The notes under the pieces were generated by a model, which was not told the DNA's origin, made no database searches, and was given only the letters and a program-made list of their open reading frames with translations. Positions 8,560 through 17,919 of a stretch of 36,355 nt of DNA are shown one piece after another. The DNA lies in contig JACPAT010000119.1 of the NCBI GenBank assembly GCA_016180655.1, positions 1 to 36,355 on the forward strand. The letters run 5' to 3'. The stretch is from Candidatus Methylomirabilota bacterium. GTDB lineage: Bacteria; Methylomirabilota; Methylomirabilia; Methylomirabilales; 2-02-FULL-66-22. Made by a program: the position numbers and the translations under genes. Every line of letters begins with the position of its first letter. The first letter of the stretch is position 1.

Positions 8560-9680
8560 GCACGCGACCCGCCGCCGAAGTCGGCATGCCCCTGGATGCC
8601 GTGGACACTCCCGCCCTCTTGCTGGACCTCGACGCCTTCGAGCGGAACATCGCGCGCCTGGCGGGGGCCGTGGCCGATACCGGCGTCCGCCTGCGCCCCC
8701 ACGCCAAGAGCCATAAGTGCCCCGTGATTGCATTGCGCCAGATGGCCAGCGGGGCGGTGGGGGTCTGCTGCCAGAAAGTGAGCGAGGCCGAGGCCATGGT
8801 TTACGGCGGAGTCCCCGACGTCCTGGTGAGCAACCAGATTGTGGGGGCGCCCAAGATCGCGCGCCTGGTCGCGCTCGCCAAGCAGGCGCGCGTGGCGGTG
8901 TGCGTGGACGACGCCGCCAACGTGGCCGCCCTGAGCGAGGCCGCCAGTGCCTTCGGTGTGCGCCTGCCGGTCCTGATCGAGGTCAACGTGGGGGCGGAGC
9001 GCTGCGGCGTCGAGCCGGGCGAACCGGCCCTCGCCCTGGCCAAACAGATTGCCGCATCGCCGGGGTTACGGTTCGGGGGGCTGCAGGCCTACCAGGGCGC
9101 CGCCCAGCACATCCGGGACTATACCAAGCGGAAGGGGGCCATTGACGCGGCGGGAGAGAAGACCCGCCGAACCGTGGAGATGCTCGGGCACCACGGCCTG
9201 GCCTGCGATGTCGTCTCGGGAGCGGGAACCGGGACCTATCGATTCGAATCGGCCAGCGGAATCTGGAATGAGCTCCAGGCCGGCTCCTACATCTTCATGG
9301 ATGCCGACTATCTGCAGAATCTTGGGCCCGACGGGAAACCGGGAGGCGAGTTCGAGCAGAGCCTCTTCGTGTACGCCACGGTCATGAGCCGGCCGACCAA
9401 GGATCGAGCCGTCCTGGATGCGGGACTCAAGGCCTTGAGCGTGGATTCGGGGATGCCACGGGTGGCCGGCATGCAGGACGTGGAGTACATCCGGGCCTCC
9501 GACGAGCACGGCAAGCTCACGCTTCACGATCCCGGTCGCGTCCTCTCCGTGGGGAGCAAGCTGCGTCTCATCCCCGGGCACTGCGACCCCACAGTCAATC
9601 TGTATGACTGGTATGTGTGCTACCGGGGAAACCGGGTCGAGGCCCTCTGGCCCATCACCGCGCGCGGGGCCATCCTCTGA
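8556..9680 (+). CDS. PLP-dependent D-threonine aldolase/3-hydroxy-D-aspartate aldolase-like (DSD1 family, alanine racemase N-terminal fold)
   Basis: DTPALLLDLDAFERNIARLAG...VRLRPHAKSHKCPVIALRQ...GVCCQKVSEAEAM...GIWNELQAGSYIFMDADY...LRLIPGHCDPTVNLYDWYVC. ATGA overlap with the upstream gene. Confidence 0.88.
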   Translation: MSTRPAAEVGMPLDAVDTPALLLDLDAFERNIARLAGAVADTGVRLRPHAKSHKCPVIALRQMASGAVGVCCQKVSEAEAMVYGGVPDVLVSNQIVGAPKIARLVALAKQARVAVCVDDAANVAALSEAASAFGVRLPVLIEVNVGAERCGVEPGEPALALAKQIAASPGLRFGGLQAYQGAAQHIRDYTKRKGAIDAAGEKTRRTVEMLGHHGLACDVVSGAGTGTYRFESASGIWNELQAGSYIFMDADYLQNLGPDGKPGGEFEQSLFVYATVMSRPTKDRAVLDAGLKALSVDSGMPRVAGMQDVEYIRASDEHGKLTLHDPGRVLSVGSKLRLIPGHCDPTVNLYDWYVCYRGNRVEALWPITARGAIL

Positions 9681-9781
9681 CCCACCGCCGCACACCCGCA
9701 CCAGCCGGTACTCCCGTGGGGGCCGGATCCATGCAGTTCGGGGTCAGGCCTTGCTACCCCGATCGAACGGAGATGCACCCG

Positions 9782-10159
9782 TCACTCGTATCCGGCTTCG
9801 GACAGTTCGTCCTCGCCCAGGCCGAAGTGATGGCCGATCTCGTGCATCAGAGTGATGCGGATCTCCTTCCGGATCTCCCGCCGGGTGCGGGCGGCCGCCT
9901 CGATGGGCCGCTGGTAGATGACGATCCGGTCCGGCAGGACGCTCCCATACCAGGTTCCCCGCTGGGTCTGGGGCACCCCCTGGTAGAGGCCGAAGAGCGT
10001 TCCGCCCGGCTCGATCCCTGCGACCTCCAGATCCTCCCGGGTCGGCGCGCTCTCGACCATCACCTCCACGTTTTCCAGGCGCTCGAGGAAACGCGGCGGT
10101 AACGACTCCACCGCCTGGGTGACGAGCTTCTCAAATTCGGCCCGGCTCAAGCGTGCCAC
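9782..10159 (-). CDS. Metallopeptidase family protein (minimal zincin, possible Zn-binding HEIGHHFG)
   Basis: MARLSRAEFEKLVTQAVESLPPRFLERLENVEVMVE...EIRITLMHEIGHHFGLGEDELSEAGYE. Confidence 0.88.
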   Translation of the reverse strand: MARLSRAEFEKLVTQAVESLPPRFLERLENVEVMVESAPTREDLEVAGIEPGGTLFGLYQGVPQTQRGTWYGSVLPDRIVIYQRPIEAAARTRREIRKEIRITLMHEIGHHFGLGEDELSEAGYE

Positions 10160-10225
10160 CCTCTCCTTCCCCCAGTGTCACTGCCTTCCGCCTTCTGCCT
10201 TCTGCCCCCGCCCCCAATCCCGGGT

Positions 10226-10930
10226 TCACTCGTGCCATGCCCTTCGCCGCTGCCAGCCCCAGGGCACTGTCCGTCGCTTGAAGAGACCCACCAGGAGCAT
10301 GCCGACGGCGAACCCGCCGATGTGGGCGAACCACGCCACCCCGCCTCCCTGGAAGTTGAACGTCAGCAGGCCGTTGAAGAGCTGCACGACGATCCAGAAT
10401 CCCAGGACGATGACCGCGGGGATCTCGATCACCTGGGTGAAGAACCCCAGCGGGATCAACGTCAGGACCCTGGCGCTCGGGAACAGCAACAGGTAGGCCC
10501 CCAGCACCCCGGAGATGGCGCCGCTGGCCCCGACCATCGGGAGGCGGGAGGCCGGGTCGGGAAGGATCTGGGCAACCGCTGCCCCCAGGCCGGACAGGAG
10601 ATAGAAGATCGTGAACCGGACCTTCCCCATGGAGTCCTCGACGTTGTTGCCGAAGATCCACAGGTACAGCATGTTGCCCGCGAAGTGAAAGAACCCTGCG
10701 TGGACGAACATCGAGGTGAAGAGGGTGAGTTCCGGCGAGAAGGCACGCCCCACGACCTGGCACGCCCCCGTCATGCCGCAGGGGATCAGGCCGTAGTAGA
10801 AGATGAACCGCTGGCCTGCCAATGGCCCCAGCAGGAACTCCTTGAGATAGACGTAGGCATTCAGGCCGATGATGACCAGCGTCACCACGGGCGCGCGGCT
10901 GGTGGGAAGGTTATCCTTCAACGGAATCAT
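10226..10930 (-). CDS. Rhomboid family intramembrane serine protease
   Basis: MIPLKDNLPTSRAPVVTLVIIGLNAYVY...HAGFFHFAGNMLYLWIFGNNVED...GASGAISGVLGAYLLLFP...AHIGGFAVGMLL; catalytic GASG and H present. Confidence 0.93.
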   Translation of the reverse strand: MIPLKDNLPTSRAPVVTLVIIGLNAYVYLKEFLLGPLAGQRFIFYYGLIPCGMTGACQVVGRAFSPELTLFTSMFVHAGFFHFAGNMLYLWIFGNNVEDSMGKVRFTIFYLLSGLGAAVAQILPDPASRLPMVGASGAISGVLGAYLLLFPSARVLTLIPLGFFTQVIEIPAVIVLGFWIVVQLFNGLLTFNFQGGGVAWFAHIGGFAVGMLLVGLFKRRTVPWGWQRRRAWHE

Positions 10931-10960
10931 GCGGGTCTCGTGCGGCGACGGGATGCCATC

Positions 10961-11941
10961 CTACTGGCCGGGCGGGGCCTCGCCGGACTCTCCTCCCCCG
11001 AAATAGAGGTACCGATCCAGGGACCTGTTGAACTGGCTCCAGCCGGGATGCTGCGGATCAGGGTGGCTCTGCGCGAAATTGAGGAACGAGTTGACCTTGC
11101 CGTCCAGGTCCTCCGCGTAGTGCAAGACCAGTGCCTCGAGGGTCTTGGGCCGCTTGGGCGACCCCCATTCCAGCTCGCCGTGGTGGCTGAGGATGCAGTG
11201 GAGCAGCCGCTGTGCCAGAGGTTCCGGGAAGTCGGGGATGGCGCGGATCCGCTCCTCAACCAGCAGCGCCCCCAGGGTGATGTGACCCAGCAGGCGCCCC
11301 GCGTCGGTGTAGTCGAAGACCCGATCCCAGGACAGCTCGCGCACCTTGCCCACGTCATGCAGAATCGCCGCCGCCAGGAGGAGGTCGCGATCCAGTGCCG
11401 GGTAATACTCGGCCAGGAGACGACAGACCCCCACCACCGACACCGTGTGTTCCAGAAGGCCCCCCAGGACTGCGTGGTGGATGCTCTTGGCGGCCGGCGC
11501 GGCGACAAAGGCGGCGGCGAAGGCCTCGTCCGCCAAGAGGTCGCGGAGCAAGGATCGCAGGTGCGGCTCCTGGATGCCATCCACGACCTGCCGGAGGCGC
11601 GTGAGAAGCGCGGCCGGGTCCTGCGCGCTGCGGGGGAGATAGTCCTCCAGCGCGACCTCCTCGGCCGCGGCCTTGCGCAGGCGCGTGAGGGTGAGCTGGG
11701 GTTCCCGCTGGTACGTGCCGAGCAGGCCCTGCACCTTCACGATGTCGCCCTCGGCCAGGCCCTGGCTGGCTTCCTCCACCCCCTCCCACATCACGGCCGG
11801 CACCTGGCCGGTGCGGTCCGCCAGGACGAGGGTGAGGTACGGCTCGCCGCTCCGCCGCTGGCGCACCTCGACCTGCTTGGCCAGGAAGTACGAGGTGACC
11901 GGCTCCCCCTCGATCAGGTCGGCAACGAACGCTTTCCCCAT
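10961..11941 (-). CDS. 3'-5' exoribonuclease YhaM-like (OB fold + HD domain)
   Basis: YLTLVLADRTGQVPAVMWEG (OB) and KSIHHAVLGGLLEHTVSVVGVC...ILHDVGKVRE (HD). Confidence 0.88.
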   Translation of the reverse strand: MGKAFVADLIEGEPVTSYFLAKQVEVRQRRSGEPYLTLVLADRTGQVPAVMWEGVEEASQGLAEGDIVKVQGLLGTYQREPQLTLTRLRKAAAEEVALEDYLPRSAQDPAALLTRLRQVVDGIQEPHLRSLLRDLLADEAFAAAFVAAPAAKSIHHAVLGGLLEHTVSVVGVCRLLAEYYPALDRDLLLAAAILHDVGKVRELSWDRVFDYTDAGRLLGHITLGALLVEERIRAIPDFPEPLAQRLLHCILSHHGELEWGSPKRPKTLEALVLHYAEDLDGKVNSFLNFAQSHPDPQHPGWSQFNRSLDRYLYFGGGESGEAPPGQ

Positions 11942-12022
11942 GGGCTCCTCGGGTCCTTGTTACCAGAATCGCTGGAGGGGCGCAAGGCGAAACGCGGGGG
12001 AATCTTCGCTCCGCTTCGAGTT

Positions 12023-12751
12023 TCACCGCTTGGGTTCGATGAGGGGAACGAAGCGGACGGGGGCCACGCTTCTGGTGATGAGGCGCCCATGCGCCTTCCG
12101 GCCGTGGAGGAGCTCCTGATACCCGGAGGCCACGTCCACGGGAATGACCAGCCGGCCGCCCTCCTTGAGCTGGGCGATCAGGGCTTGCGGGATGTGCGTG
12201 GCGCCGGCCGTGACGATGATGGCGTCGAAGGGGGCCTCGTCCGGCCAGCCCTGATATCCATCCCCCGCCCTGACCTCCACATTGGTGTACCCGAGGGCCT
12301 TGAGTCGAGCCCTGGCGCCCGCCGCCAGCCCGGGCAGGATCTCGATCGTGTAGACCTGCTTCACGAGTTCCGCCAGGACGGCTGCCTGGTACCCGGACCC
12401 CGTCCCGACCTCCAGCACTCGCTCCGGTCCCCGGAGTTCCAGGAGCTGCGTCATCAGGGCCACGATGTAGGGCTGGGAGATCGTCTGGCCCTCGTCGATG
12501 GGGAGGGGGCGGTCCGCATACGCCTCCCCCGCCAGGGCGGGGCGGACGAAGCGGTGGCGCGGGATCCTGCCCAGGGCCCACAGGACGCGGGCGTCCGTGA
12601 TGTCCCGGGCCTTGAGCTGCCGCTCCACCATCTGCTGGCGGGCCCGCGCGAAGGCCGCCTCGTCCTCTGCGGCCGCGGGAGGCGCCAGCGCCAGGCACCC
12701 CGCGGCGATGAACCAGACCAGGCATCTCCGATGCATGCTCACGAAGTCCAC
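12023..12751 (-). CDS. pcm: Protein-L-isoaspartate O-methyltransferase
   Basis: MVERQLKARDITDARVLWALGRIPRHRFV...ADRPLPIDEGQTISQPYIVALMTQLLEL...VLEVGTGSGYQAAVLAEL; N-terminal signal peptide. Confidence 0.93.
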   Translation of the reverse strand: MDFVSMHRRCLVWFIAAGCLALAPPAAAEDEAAFARARQQMVERQLKARDITDARVLWALGRIPRHRFVRPALAGEAYADRPLPIDEGQTISQPYIVALMTQLLELRGPERVLEVGTGSGYQAAVLAELVKQVYTIEILPGLAAGARARLKALGYTNVEVRAGDGYQGWPDEAPFDAIIVTAGATHIPQALIAQLKEGGRLVIPVDVASGYQELLHGRKAHGRLITRSVAPVRFVPLIEPKR

Positions 12752-12772
12752 CGTTCCAAGAATATTTTTCTT

Positions 12773-14290
12773 TCAGGTCATCGTCTTGAGCTGCGCCTTG
12801 AGGATCTTGCCCGTGGCCGTCCTGGGGAGCTGGGACACGAGGGCGATCGCGCGCGGGACCTTGTAGTTGGCCAGCCGCTGCCGGCACCACTGGAGCAGCT
12901 CCTGCGCGTCGGCCCGCTGGCCGTCCCGCAGGACCACCAGGGCCCTGGGCACCTCGCCCCGCACCGGATCCGGGAGGCCGATCACCGCCGCCTCCGCCAC
13001 GGCCGGGTGGCTCGCCAGCGCGAGTTCCACCTCGCGCGGATAGACGTTGAGGCCGCCCACCAGGATCAGGTCCTTCTTCCGATCCACGATGTAGTAATAG
13101 CCGTCCTGGTCCACCCGCCCCAGGTCGCCGGTGTGGTACCAGCCGTCGCGCAGGACCTCGGCCGTCTCGGCCGGCCGGTTGAGATACCCCTTCATCACGT
13201 TGGGACCGCGCGCCAGGATCTCCCCGATCTCTCCCGGCGGCAGGGGGTGTCCCGCCTCGCCCACGATGCGAAGCTCCACCTGGGGGATGGCGGGCCCCAC
13301 CGACCCGACCTTGCGCACCCCCAGGGGCGGGTTCACCGTCAGGACCGGCGCGCACTCCGTCGGCCCGTACCCCTCGTAGATGGGCACGCCGTGCTTCGCC
13401 TCGAATGCCTCCAGGACGGCCGGCGGCAGCGGCGCCCCGCCGGAGATGCACAGGCGCCACAACGAGAAATCCAGCGGGGGGCGGGGCAGGCTGGCGAGGA
13501 CCGCGAACATGGTCGGGACGCCCGCGAAGAGCGTCACGCGGTGCTCGGCGATGGCCTTCAGCGTGAGATCCGGGGCGAAGCGGGGCTCCACCACGATGGT
13601 CGCCCCCACGCTGAGGGGTTCCAGGAACATGACGGTGGCGGCGAAGGCGTGAAACATGGGCAGCACGGTGAGGAACACGTCCTCCTCGGTCACGTGCAGG
13701 ATCTCGCGGAAGCTCTGGATGTTGGCCAGGAGATTCCGGTGCGTGAGCATCGCCCCCTTGGGCCGCCCGGTTGTCCCCGAGGTGTACAGGCAGGCGGCGA
13801 CATCCCCCCCGTCCACCTCGGGAGGGACCATCCCCCGCGGGAGGTCCCCGGGCGGCGTCCCGAGAGCGAGGTCACCCGCCTGCAGGCTGGTGGAGGCAGT
13901 GGCATCCAGGACCAGGGCCGGCAGGGCGCGTCCCAGGCCTTCCCGCGCGGCCCGCAGGACCGGGTAGGTCATTTCAATGCAGACCATGGCCGCCGGCGCC
14001 GCGTCCTCCAAGACGTACCGGACCTCCTCCGCCTTCGAGAGAGGATTCAAGGGAACGACCGTGGCCCCGGCCGCCAGGATGCCGAAGTAGCCCACGCCGA
14101 ATTCCGGCGCATTCGGGAGCATCAGGATCACCCGATCGCCCCGACGGGCGCCCACGCCCTGGAGGAGCCGCCCCAGGCTTCCCGCCTTCTCGGAGAGGTC
14201 GGCATACGACAGGCGCCGGTCCCGAAACACGAGCGCCGGCCGATGGGGAACACGGCCGGCGCTTGCGGCGAGCATGTCCAGCAGGGTCAT
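12773..14290 (-). CDS. Long-chain fatty-acid--CoA ligase (AMP-binding enzyme)
   Basis: YTSGTTGRPKGAMLTHRNLLAN, GYGPTECAPVLTVNPP, WYHTGDLGRVDQDGYYYIVDRKKDLILVGGLNVYPREVE, PRTATGKILK. Confidence 0.93.
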   Translation of the reverse strand: MTLLDMLAASAGRVPHRPALVFRDRRLSYADLSEKAGSLGRLLQGVGARRGDRVILMLPNAPEFGVGYFGILAAGATVVPLNPLSKAEEVRYVLEDAAPAAMVCIEMTYPVLRAAREGLGRALPALVLDATASTSLQAGDLALGTPPGDLPRGMVPPEVDGGDVAACLYTSGTTGRPKGAMLTHRNLLANIQSFREILHVTEEDVFLTVLPMFHAFAATVMFLEPLSVGATIVVEPRFAPDLTLKAIAEHRVTLFAGVPTMFAVLASLPRPPLDFSLWRLCISGGAPLPPAVLEAFEAKHGVPIYEGYGPTECAPVLTVNPPLGVRKVGSVGPAIPQVELRIVGEAGHPLPPGEIGEILARGPNVMKGYLNRPAETAEVLRDGWYHTGDLGRVDQDGYYYIVDRKKDLILVGGLNVYPREVELALASHPAVAEAAVIGLPDPVRGEVPRALVVLRDGQRADAQELLQWCRQRLANYKVPRAIALVSQLPRTATGKILKAQLKTMT

Positions 14291-14354
14291 CCTGTCTCCA
14301 GATACCCCGACGCTACCGGTCGCACGAAGAGCCGCGAGCCGAGAGCCCAGCCCG

Positions 14355-14384
14355 GATTATTCGCGAACATGCTCGCGAATAATC
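14355..14384. repeat. Perfect 12-bp inverted repeat with 6-nt spacer
   Basis: GATTATTCGCGA-ACATGC-TCGCGAATAATC. Confidence 0.8.
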
Positions 14385-14390
14385 GCGGGG

Positions 14391-14546
14391 AATGACCAAA
14401 TCCCAATGGCCAATGACCAATTGCGGATGGCAGTTCCGTGATGCTCCTTGACGGCGCGCTGCGGGACCCATCGCACCGCCCGGGGCGGGCGAGGTGCGAT
14501 GGGTGCCCCACCATCATTGGTCATTGGAAATTGGTCATTGGTCATT
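14391..14546. repeat. Composite element: two inverted heptad-repeat arms flanking a 12-bp-stem hairpin
   Basis: Left arm 14391-14421 AATGACCAAATCCCAATGGCCAATGACCAAT; right arm 14516-14546 is its reverse complement at 26/31 positions. Central hairpin ACCCATCGCACC (14466-14477)/GGTGCGATGGGT (14493-14504). Confidence 0.75.
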
Positions 14547-15593
14547 TGTGACCTCCTTGCACAGGTACACGTCCTGGATCGCGTTCAACAGATGCACCCC
14601 GTCCTTCATCGGGCGCTGGAAGGCCTTGCGGCCCGAGATCAGACCCATCCCCCCGGCCCGCTTGTTAATCACGGCCGTCCGGACCGCCTCGGCCAGATCG
14701 CTCTCCCCCGCCGACGCCCCGCCCGAGTTGATCAGGCCCACCCGTCCCATGTAGCAGTTGGCCACCTGGTAGCGGGTGAGGTCGATCGGGTGATCGGTCG
14801 TCAGCTCGGCGTACACCTTCTTGTGGGTCTTGCCGAAGTTCAGCGCGGTGAAGCCCCCGTTGGTTTCCGGCAGCTTCTGCTTCACGATGTCCGCCTCGAT
14901 GGTGGCCCCCAGATGGTTGGCCTGCCCCGTCAGATCCGCCGCCGCGTGGTAGTCCTTGTCGGCCGTCTTGAAGGCGGCGTTCCTCAGGTAGCACCATAAG
15001 ACCGTGGCCATCCCCAGTTCGTGGGCCCGCGTGAAGGCCAGGCTGATCTCCTGGATCTGCCGGCTCGACTCGGCCGATCCGAAGTAGATCGTGGCCCCCA
15101 CCGCCACCGCCCCCAGGTTCCAGGCCTCCTCCACCGTTCCGAAGAGGATCTGGTCGTATTTATTCGGATAGGTCAGGAACTCGTTGTGGTTGAGCTTCAC
15201 GATGAACGGGATCCGGTGGGCATATTTCCGGGCGACCGCTCCCAGCACGCCGAAGGTGGAGGCCACGGCATTGCACCCGCCCTCGAAGGCCAGCTCCACG
15301 ATCTTCTCGGGGTCGAAGTAGACGGGATTGGGGGCAAAGGAGGCGCCCGCCGAGTGCTCGATCCCCTGGTCCACCGGGAGGATGGACAGATATCCGGTGC
15401 CCGCCAGCCGGCCCGCATGGATCAGCGCCTGGAGGCTCCGCAGCACCTGCGGCGGCCGGTCCGAGGCGGCGTAAACCCGGTCCACCACGTCCGGCCCGGG
15501 GAGACGCAGGAGATCCCTGGGGATGCCCTTGCACTGGTGTTCCAGGAGCTGTTTGCCCTCCGATCCCAGCAGTTGCTCGATATCCTTCAGCAT
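14535..15593 (-). CDS. Class I fructose-bisphosphate aldolase (FbaB/DhnA type)
   Basis: [54 protein letters not shown]...[29 protein letters not shown]...[29 protein letters not shown]-type C-terminus. Start proposed at MLKDIEQLL (15593). Confidence 0.92.
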   Translation of the reverse strand: MLKDIEQLLGSEGKQLLEHQCKGIPRDLLRLPGPDVVDRVYAASDRPPQVLRSLQALIHAGRLAGTGYLSILPVDQGIEHSAGASFAPNPVYFDPEKIVELAFEGGCNAVASTFGVLGAVARKYAHRIPFIVKLNHNEFLTYPNKYDQILFGTVEEAWNLGAVAVGATIYFGSAESSRQIQEISLAFTRAHELGMATVLWCYLRNAAFKTADKDYHAAADLTGQANHLGATIEADIVKQKLPETNGGFTALNFGKTHKKVYAELTTDHPIDLTRYQVANCYMGRVGLINSGGASAGESDLAEAVRTAVINKRAGGMGLISGRKAFQRPMKDGVHLLNAIQDVYLCKEVTNDQ

Positions 15594-15701
15594 GGCCCGA
15601 CTCCTCCGCTCTGCGGCTCGCGTTCTGACGTTTCGATCTCCACGGTGTACGACACCCGCTCCAGCACGAAACACGAGGGATCCGGTCCCTCCCGGGGACC
15701 G

Positions 15702-16688
15702 TCATGCGTCGGGCAGGGCTTCAATCCGGCTGATGAACGCCGCGACCAGCTCGGGATCGAACTGGTCCCCGCTGTGCTTTTTCAGCTCTGCGAAGGCATG
15801 CCCCCGCCCGGTGCTGCGCCGATAGCTCCGGTCCGAGGTCATGGCTTCGAACGAGTCTGCGATGAGGATGATCCGGGACAGCAGAGGGATGGCCTCGCCC
15901 CGCAGGCCGTCGGGATAGCCCTGGCCGTCCAGGCGCTCGTGGTGGTGACGGATGACGTCGGCCACCTGGCTCAGCTCCTCGATCTGCCCCACGATCTCGC
16001 CACCCTTCGGCGCGTGGGCCTTCATCACCTCGAACTCCTCGGGCGTCAGGCGGCTGGGCTTGGTGAGAATGGAGTCCGGCACCCCGATCTTGCCCACATC
16101 GTGCATCCAGGCCGAGAGCTCCAGGACGTACTTCTCGTCGCCGCTGAGGCGGATGGCGTCGGCCACGATCATGGACAGTCGGGTCACCCGCATCGAATGG
16201 CGCGCCGTGTACGGATCCTTGGCATCCACGGCCGACGCCAGGGCCTTGATGGCCTCGAACAGCACCTGCGCCTCGCGCTCCTTCAGGCGGGCGACCTCCA
16301 GCCGCCGGCGGGTGAGGTTCCGCTCGATGACGATCGGCAACTCCCGGATGTTCACCGGCTTCGTCACGAAATCGCTGGCCCCTCGCTGGAGCGAGGCCTT
16401 GGCCAGCTCCACGTCGGTGTGTCCCGTGAGGAGCACGATGGGCACGTCCGGGTGGATGCGCGCCGTGGTTTCCGCCAGCTCGATGCCGGAGAGGCCCGGC
16501 ATGGCCTGATCCGTCAGGAGCAGGTCGAAGCGCTGCCAGCGCAGGAGTTCCAGCGCCTCTTCCCCCGAGGCGGCCGAGACCACCTCGTACCCCTGGAGGC
16601 GCAGGGAATCCTCCAGGGCCATGCGCATGGCCTCCATGTCGTCTACCACCAGGAGGCGGAAGGGTCGGGTCGGGGGCGCTGGAGTCAT
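15702..16688 (-). CDS. Two-component response regulator with HD-GYP phosphodiesterase domain
   Basis: REC: RLLVVDDMEAMRMALEDSL...LLLTDQAMPGLSGIEL...VLLTGHTD...TKPVN. HD-GYP: YTARHSMRVTRLS...ELSAWMHDVGKIGVPDSILTKPSRLTPEEFEVMKAHAPKGGEI...HHERLDGQGYPDGLRGEAIPL. Confidence 0.93.
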   Translation of the reverse strand: MTPAPPTRPFRLLVVDDMEAMRMALEDSLRLQGYEVVSAASGEEALELLRWQRFDLLLTDQAMPGLSGIELAETTARIHPDVPIVLLTGHTDVELAKASLQRGASDFVTKPVNIRELPIVIERNLTRRRLEVARLKEREAQVLFEAIKALASAVDAKDPYTARHSMRVTRLSMIVADAIRLSGDEKYVLELSAWMHDVGKIGVPDSILTKPSRLTPEEFEVMKAHAPKGGEIVGQIEELSQVADVIRHHHERLDGQGYPDGLRGEAIPLLSRIILIADSFEAMTSDRSYRRSTGRGHAFAELKKHSGDQFDPELVAAFISRIEALPDA

Positions 16689-16689
16689 C

Positions 16690-17904
16690 TCACGTGGACC
16701 GGAGCGGGGCCCCGCCCGGTGCGGGCGAGTCGCTCACGCGGTTCCCTCCTTGCTGCTTGCCGGCGTACAGGGCGCGGTCGGCCAGGTCCACCAGTTCCAG
16801 GCCCTCCTCGGAATCCACGGGATAGGTGACCAGGCCGAGGGTCACCGTCAATCGCCCGCCGGGCTGGCTCTCGCGGCCGAAGAAGGCATACTGTTCCACG
16901 GCGGCCCGCATCTTCTCGGCCACCACGGCCGCCCCCTGCTTGTTGATTTCCGGCAGGAGCACCACGAACTCCTCGCCCCCGAAGCGCCCCACCACGTCGG
17001 CCCGCCGGCTGTTGGCCAGGAGGAGGCGAGCCACCTCTTTCAGCGCCTCGTCCCCCCGCAGGTGGCCGTGGCTGTCGTTGTAGCCCTTGAAATCATCCAG
17101 GTCCAGCATGAGCAGGGAGAAGACACGCCGGTACCGGCGGGCGCGCTGGATCTCCTTCTCCAGGTTCTCGAAGAAGTGGCGCCGGTTGAACAGGCCCGTG
17201 AGATCGTCGCGGGCGGAGAGCTCCTTGGTCCGCTGGTAGAGCTGCGCGTTCTCCAGCGCCGCCGCCACCTGGTTGGCCACGGCCTGGAAGAGGTCCATGT
17301 CGCCCAGGCTGAACCCGTGCGGCTCGGGCTTCTGGGCGTTCAGGACCCCGATCACCTCGCGCCCCTTGATTCGCAGCGGGACGCAGATGAACGAGCCGTG
17401 CTGCTGCGGGAAACACTCCTGCTCCAGGAAGCGGGACTCGGCGCTGGCGTCGGGCACCAGCATGGCCTGGCCGGTCTGCGCCACCAGGCCGGAGATCCCC
17501 TCCCCGAGCCGGAGCGTCAGGCCCGGCCCCCCGTCCTCGGGGAGCCCGAAGGCCGCCTTGACCACCAGGCGCTCGCCCGCCTCGTCCAGCAGCATCAGGG
17601 AGTAGGCGTCAACGTGGAGGGACCGCCCGATCAGGTGCAGCGCCAGGCGGAACAGCTCCTCCATGTTCAGGGTCGCAGAGAGGGTCTTGCTCAGGTTCAG
17701 GAAGGTGTGCAGCTCCGCCACCTTCTCCCGGAGGGTGCGATTTTCCGCTTCCAGCTCGCGGTTCCCGTCCTGGAGGGACTCGATCTTCTCCAGGGCGCGG
17801 ATCTCCCGCGCCTGGCCCTGCACCTGGGCCTCGAGCTCCCGAATGCGCTGCTGGAGCGCCGAGTCGTCCGGCCGCGCCCCCTCGCCGCCTGCCGTCCGTT
17901 CCAT
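16690..17904 (-). CDS. GAF-GGDEF diguanylate cyclase with N-terminal coiled coil
   Basis: RDDLTGLFNRRHFFENLEKEIQRARRYRRVFSLLMLDLDDFKGYNDSHGHLRGDEALKEVARLLLANSRRADVVGRFGGEEFVVLLPEINKQGA (GGEEF). Confidence 0.93.
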   Translation of the reverse strand: MERTAGGEGARPDDSALQQRIRELEAQVQGQAREIRALEKIESLQDGNRELEAENRTLREKVAELHTFLNLSKTLSATLNMEELFRLALHLIGRSLHVDAYSLMLLDEAGERLVVKAAFGLPEDGGPGLTLRLGEGISGLVAQTGQAMLVPDASAESRFLEQECFPQQHGSFICVPLRIKGREVIGVLNAQKPEPHGFSLGDMDLFQAVANQVAAALENAQLYQRTKELSARDDLTGLFNRRHFFENLEKEIQRARRYRRVFSLLMLDLDDFKGYNDSHGHLRGDEALKEVARLLLANSRRADVVGRFGGEEFVVLLPEINKQGAAVVAEKMRAAVEQYAFFGRESQPGGRLTVTLGLVTYPVDSEEGLELVDLADRALYAGKQQGGNRVSDSPAPGGAPLRST

Positions 17905-17919
17905 GCTAGCCCGCCGACC

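Noticed and set aside
10175-14395. 1406-aa plus-strand ORF antisense to five genes
   Set aside because: Low-complexity R/G/Q/H/D-rich translation opposite well-supported minus-strand genes (rhomboid, YhaM, Pcm, acyl-CoA ligase); a high-GC shadow ORF.
14357-14545. 62-aa minus-strand ORF ([11 protein letters not shown]...)
   Set aside because: Encoded by the heptad/hairpin composite repeat; not a plausible gene.
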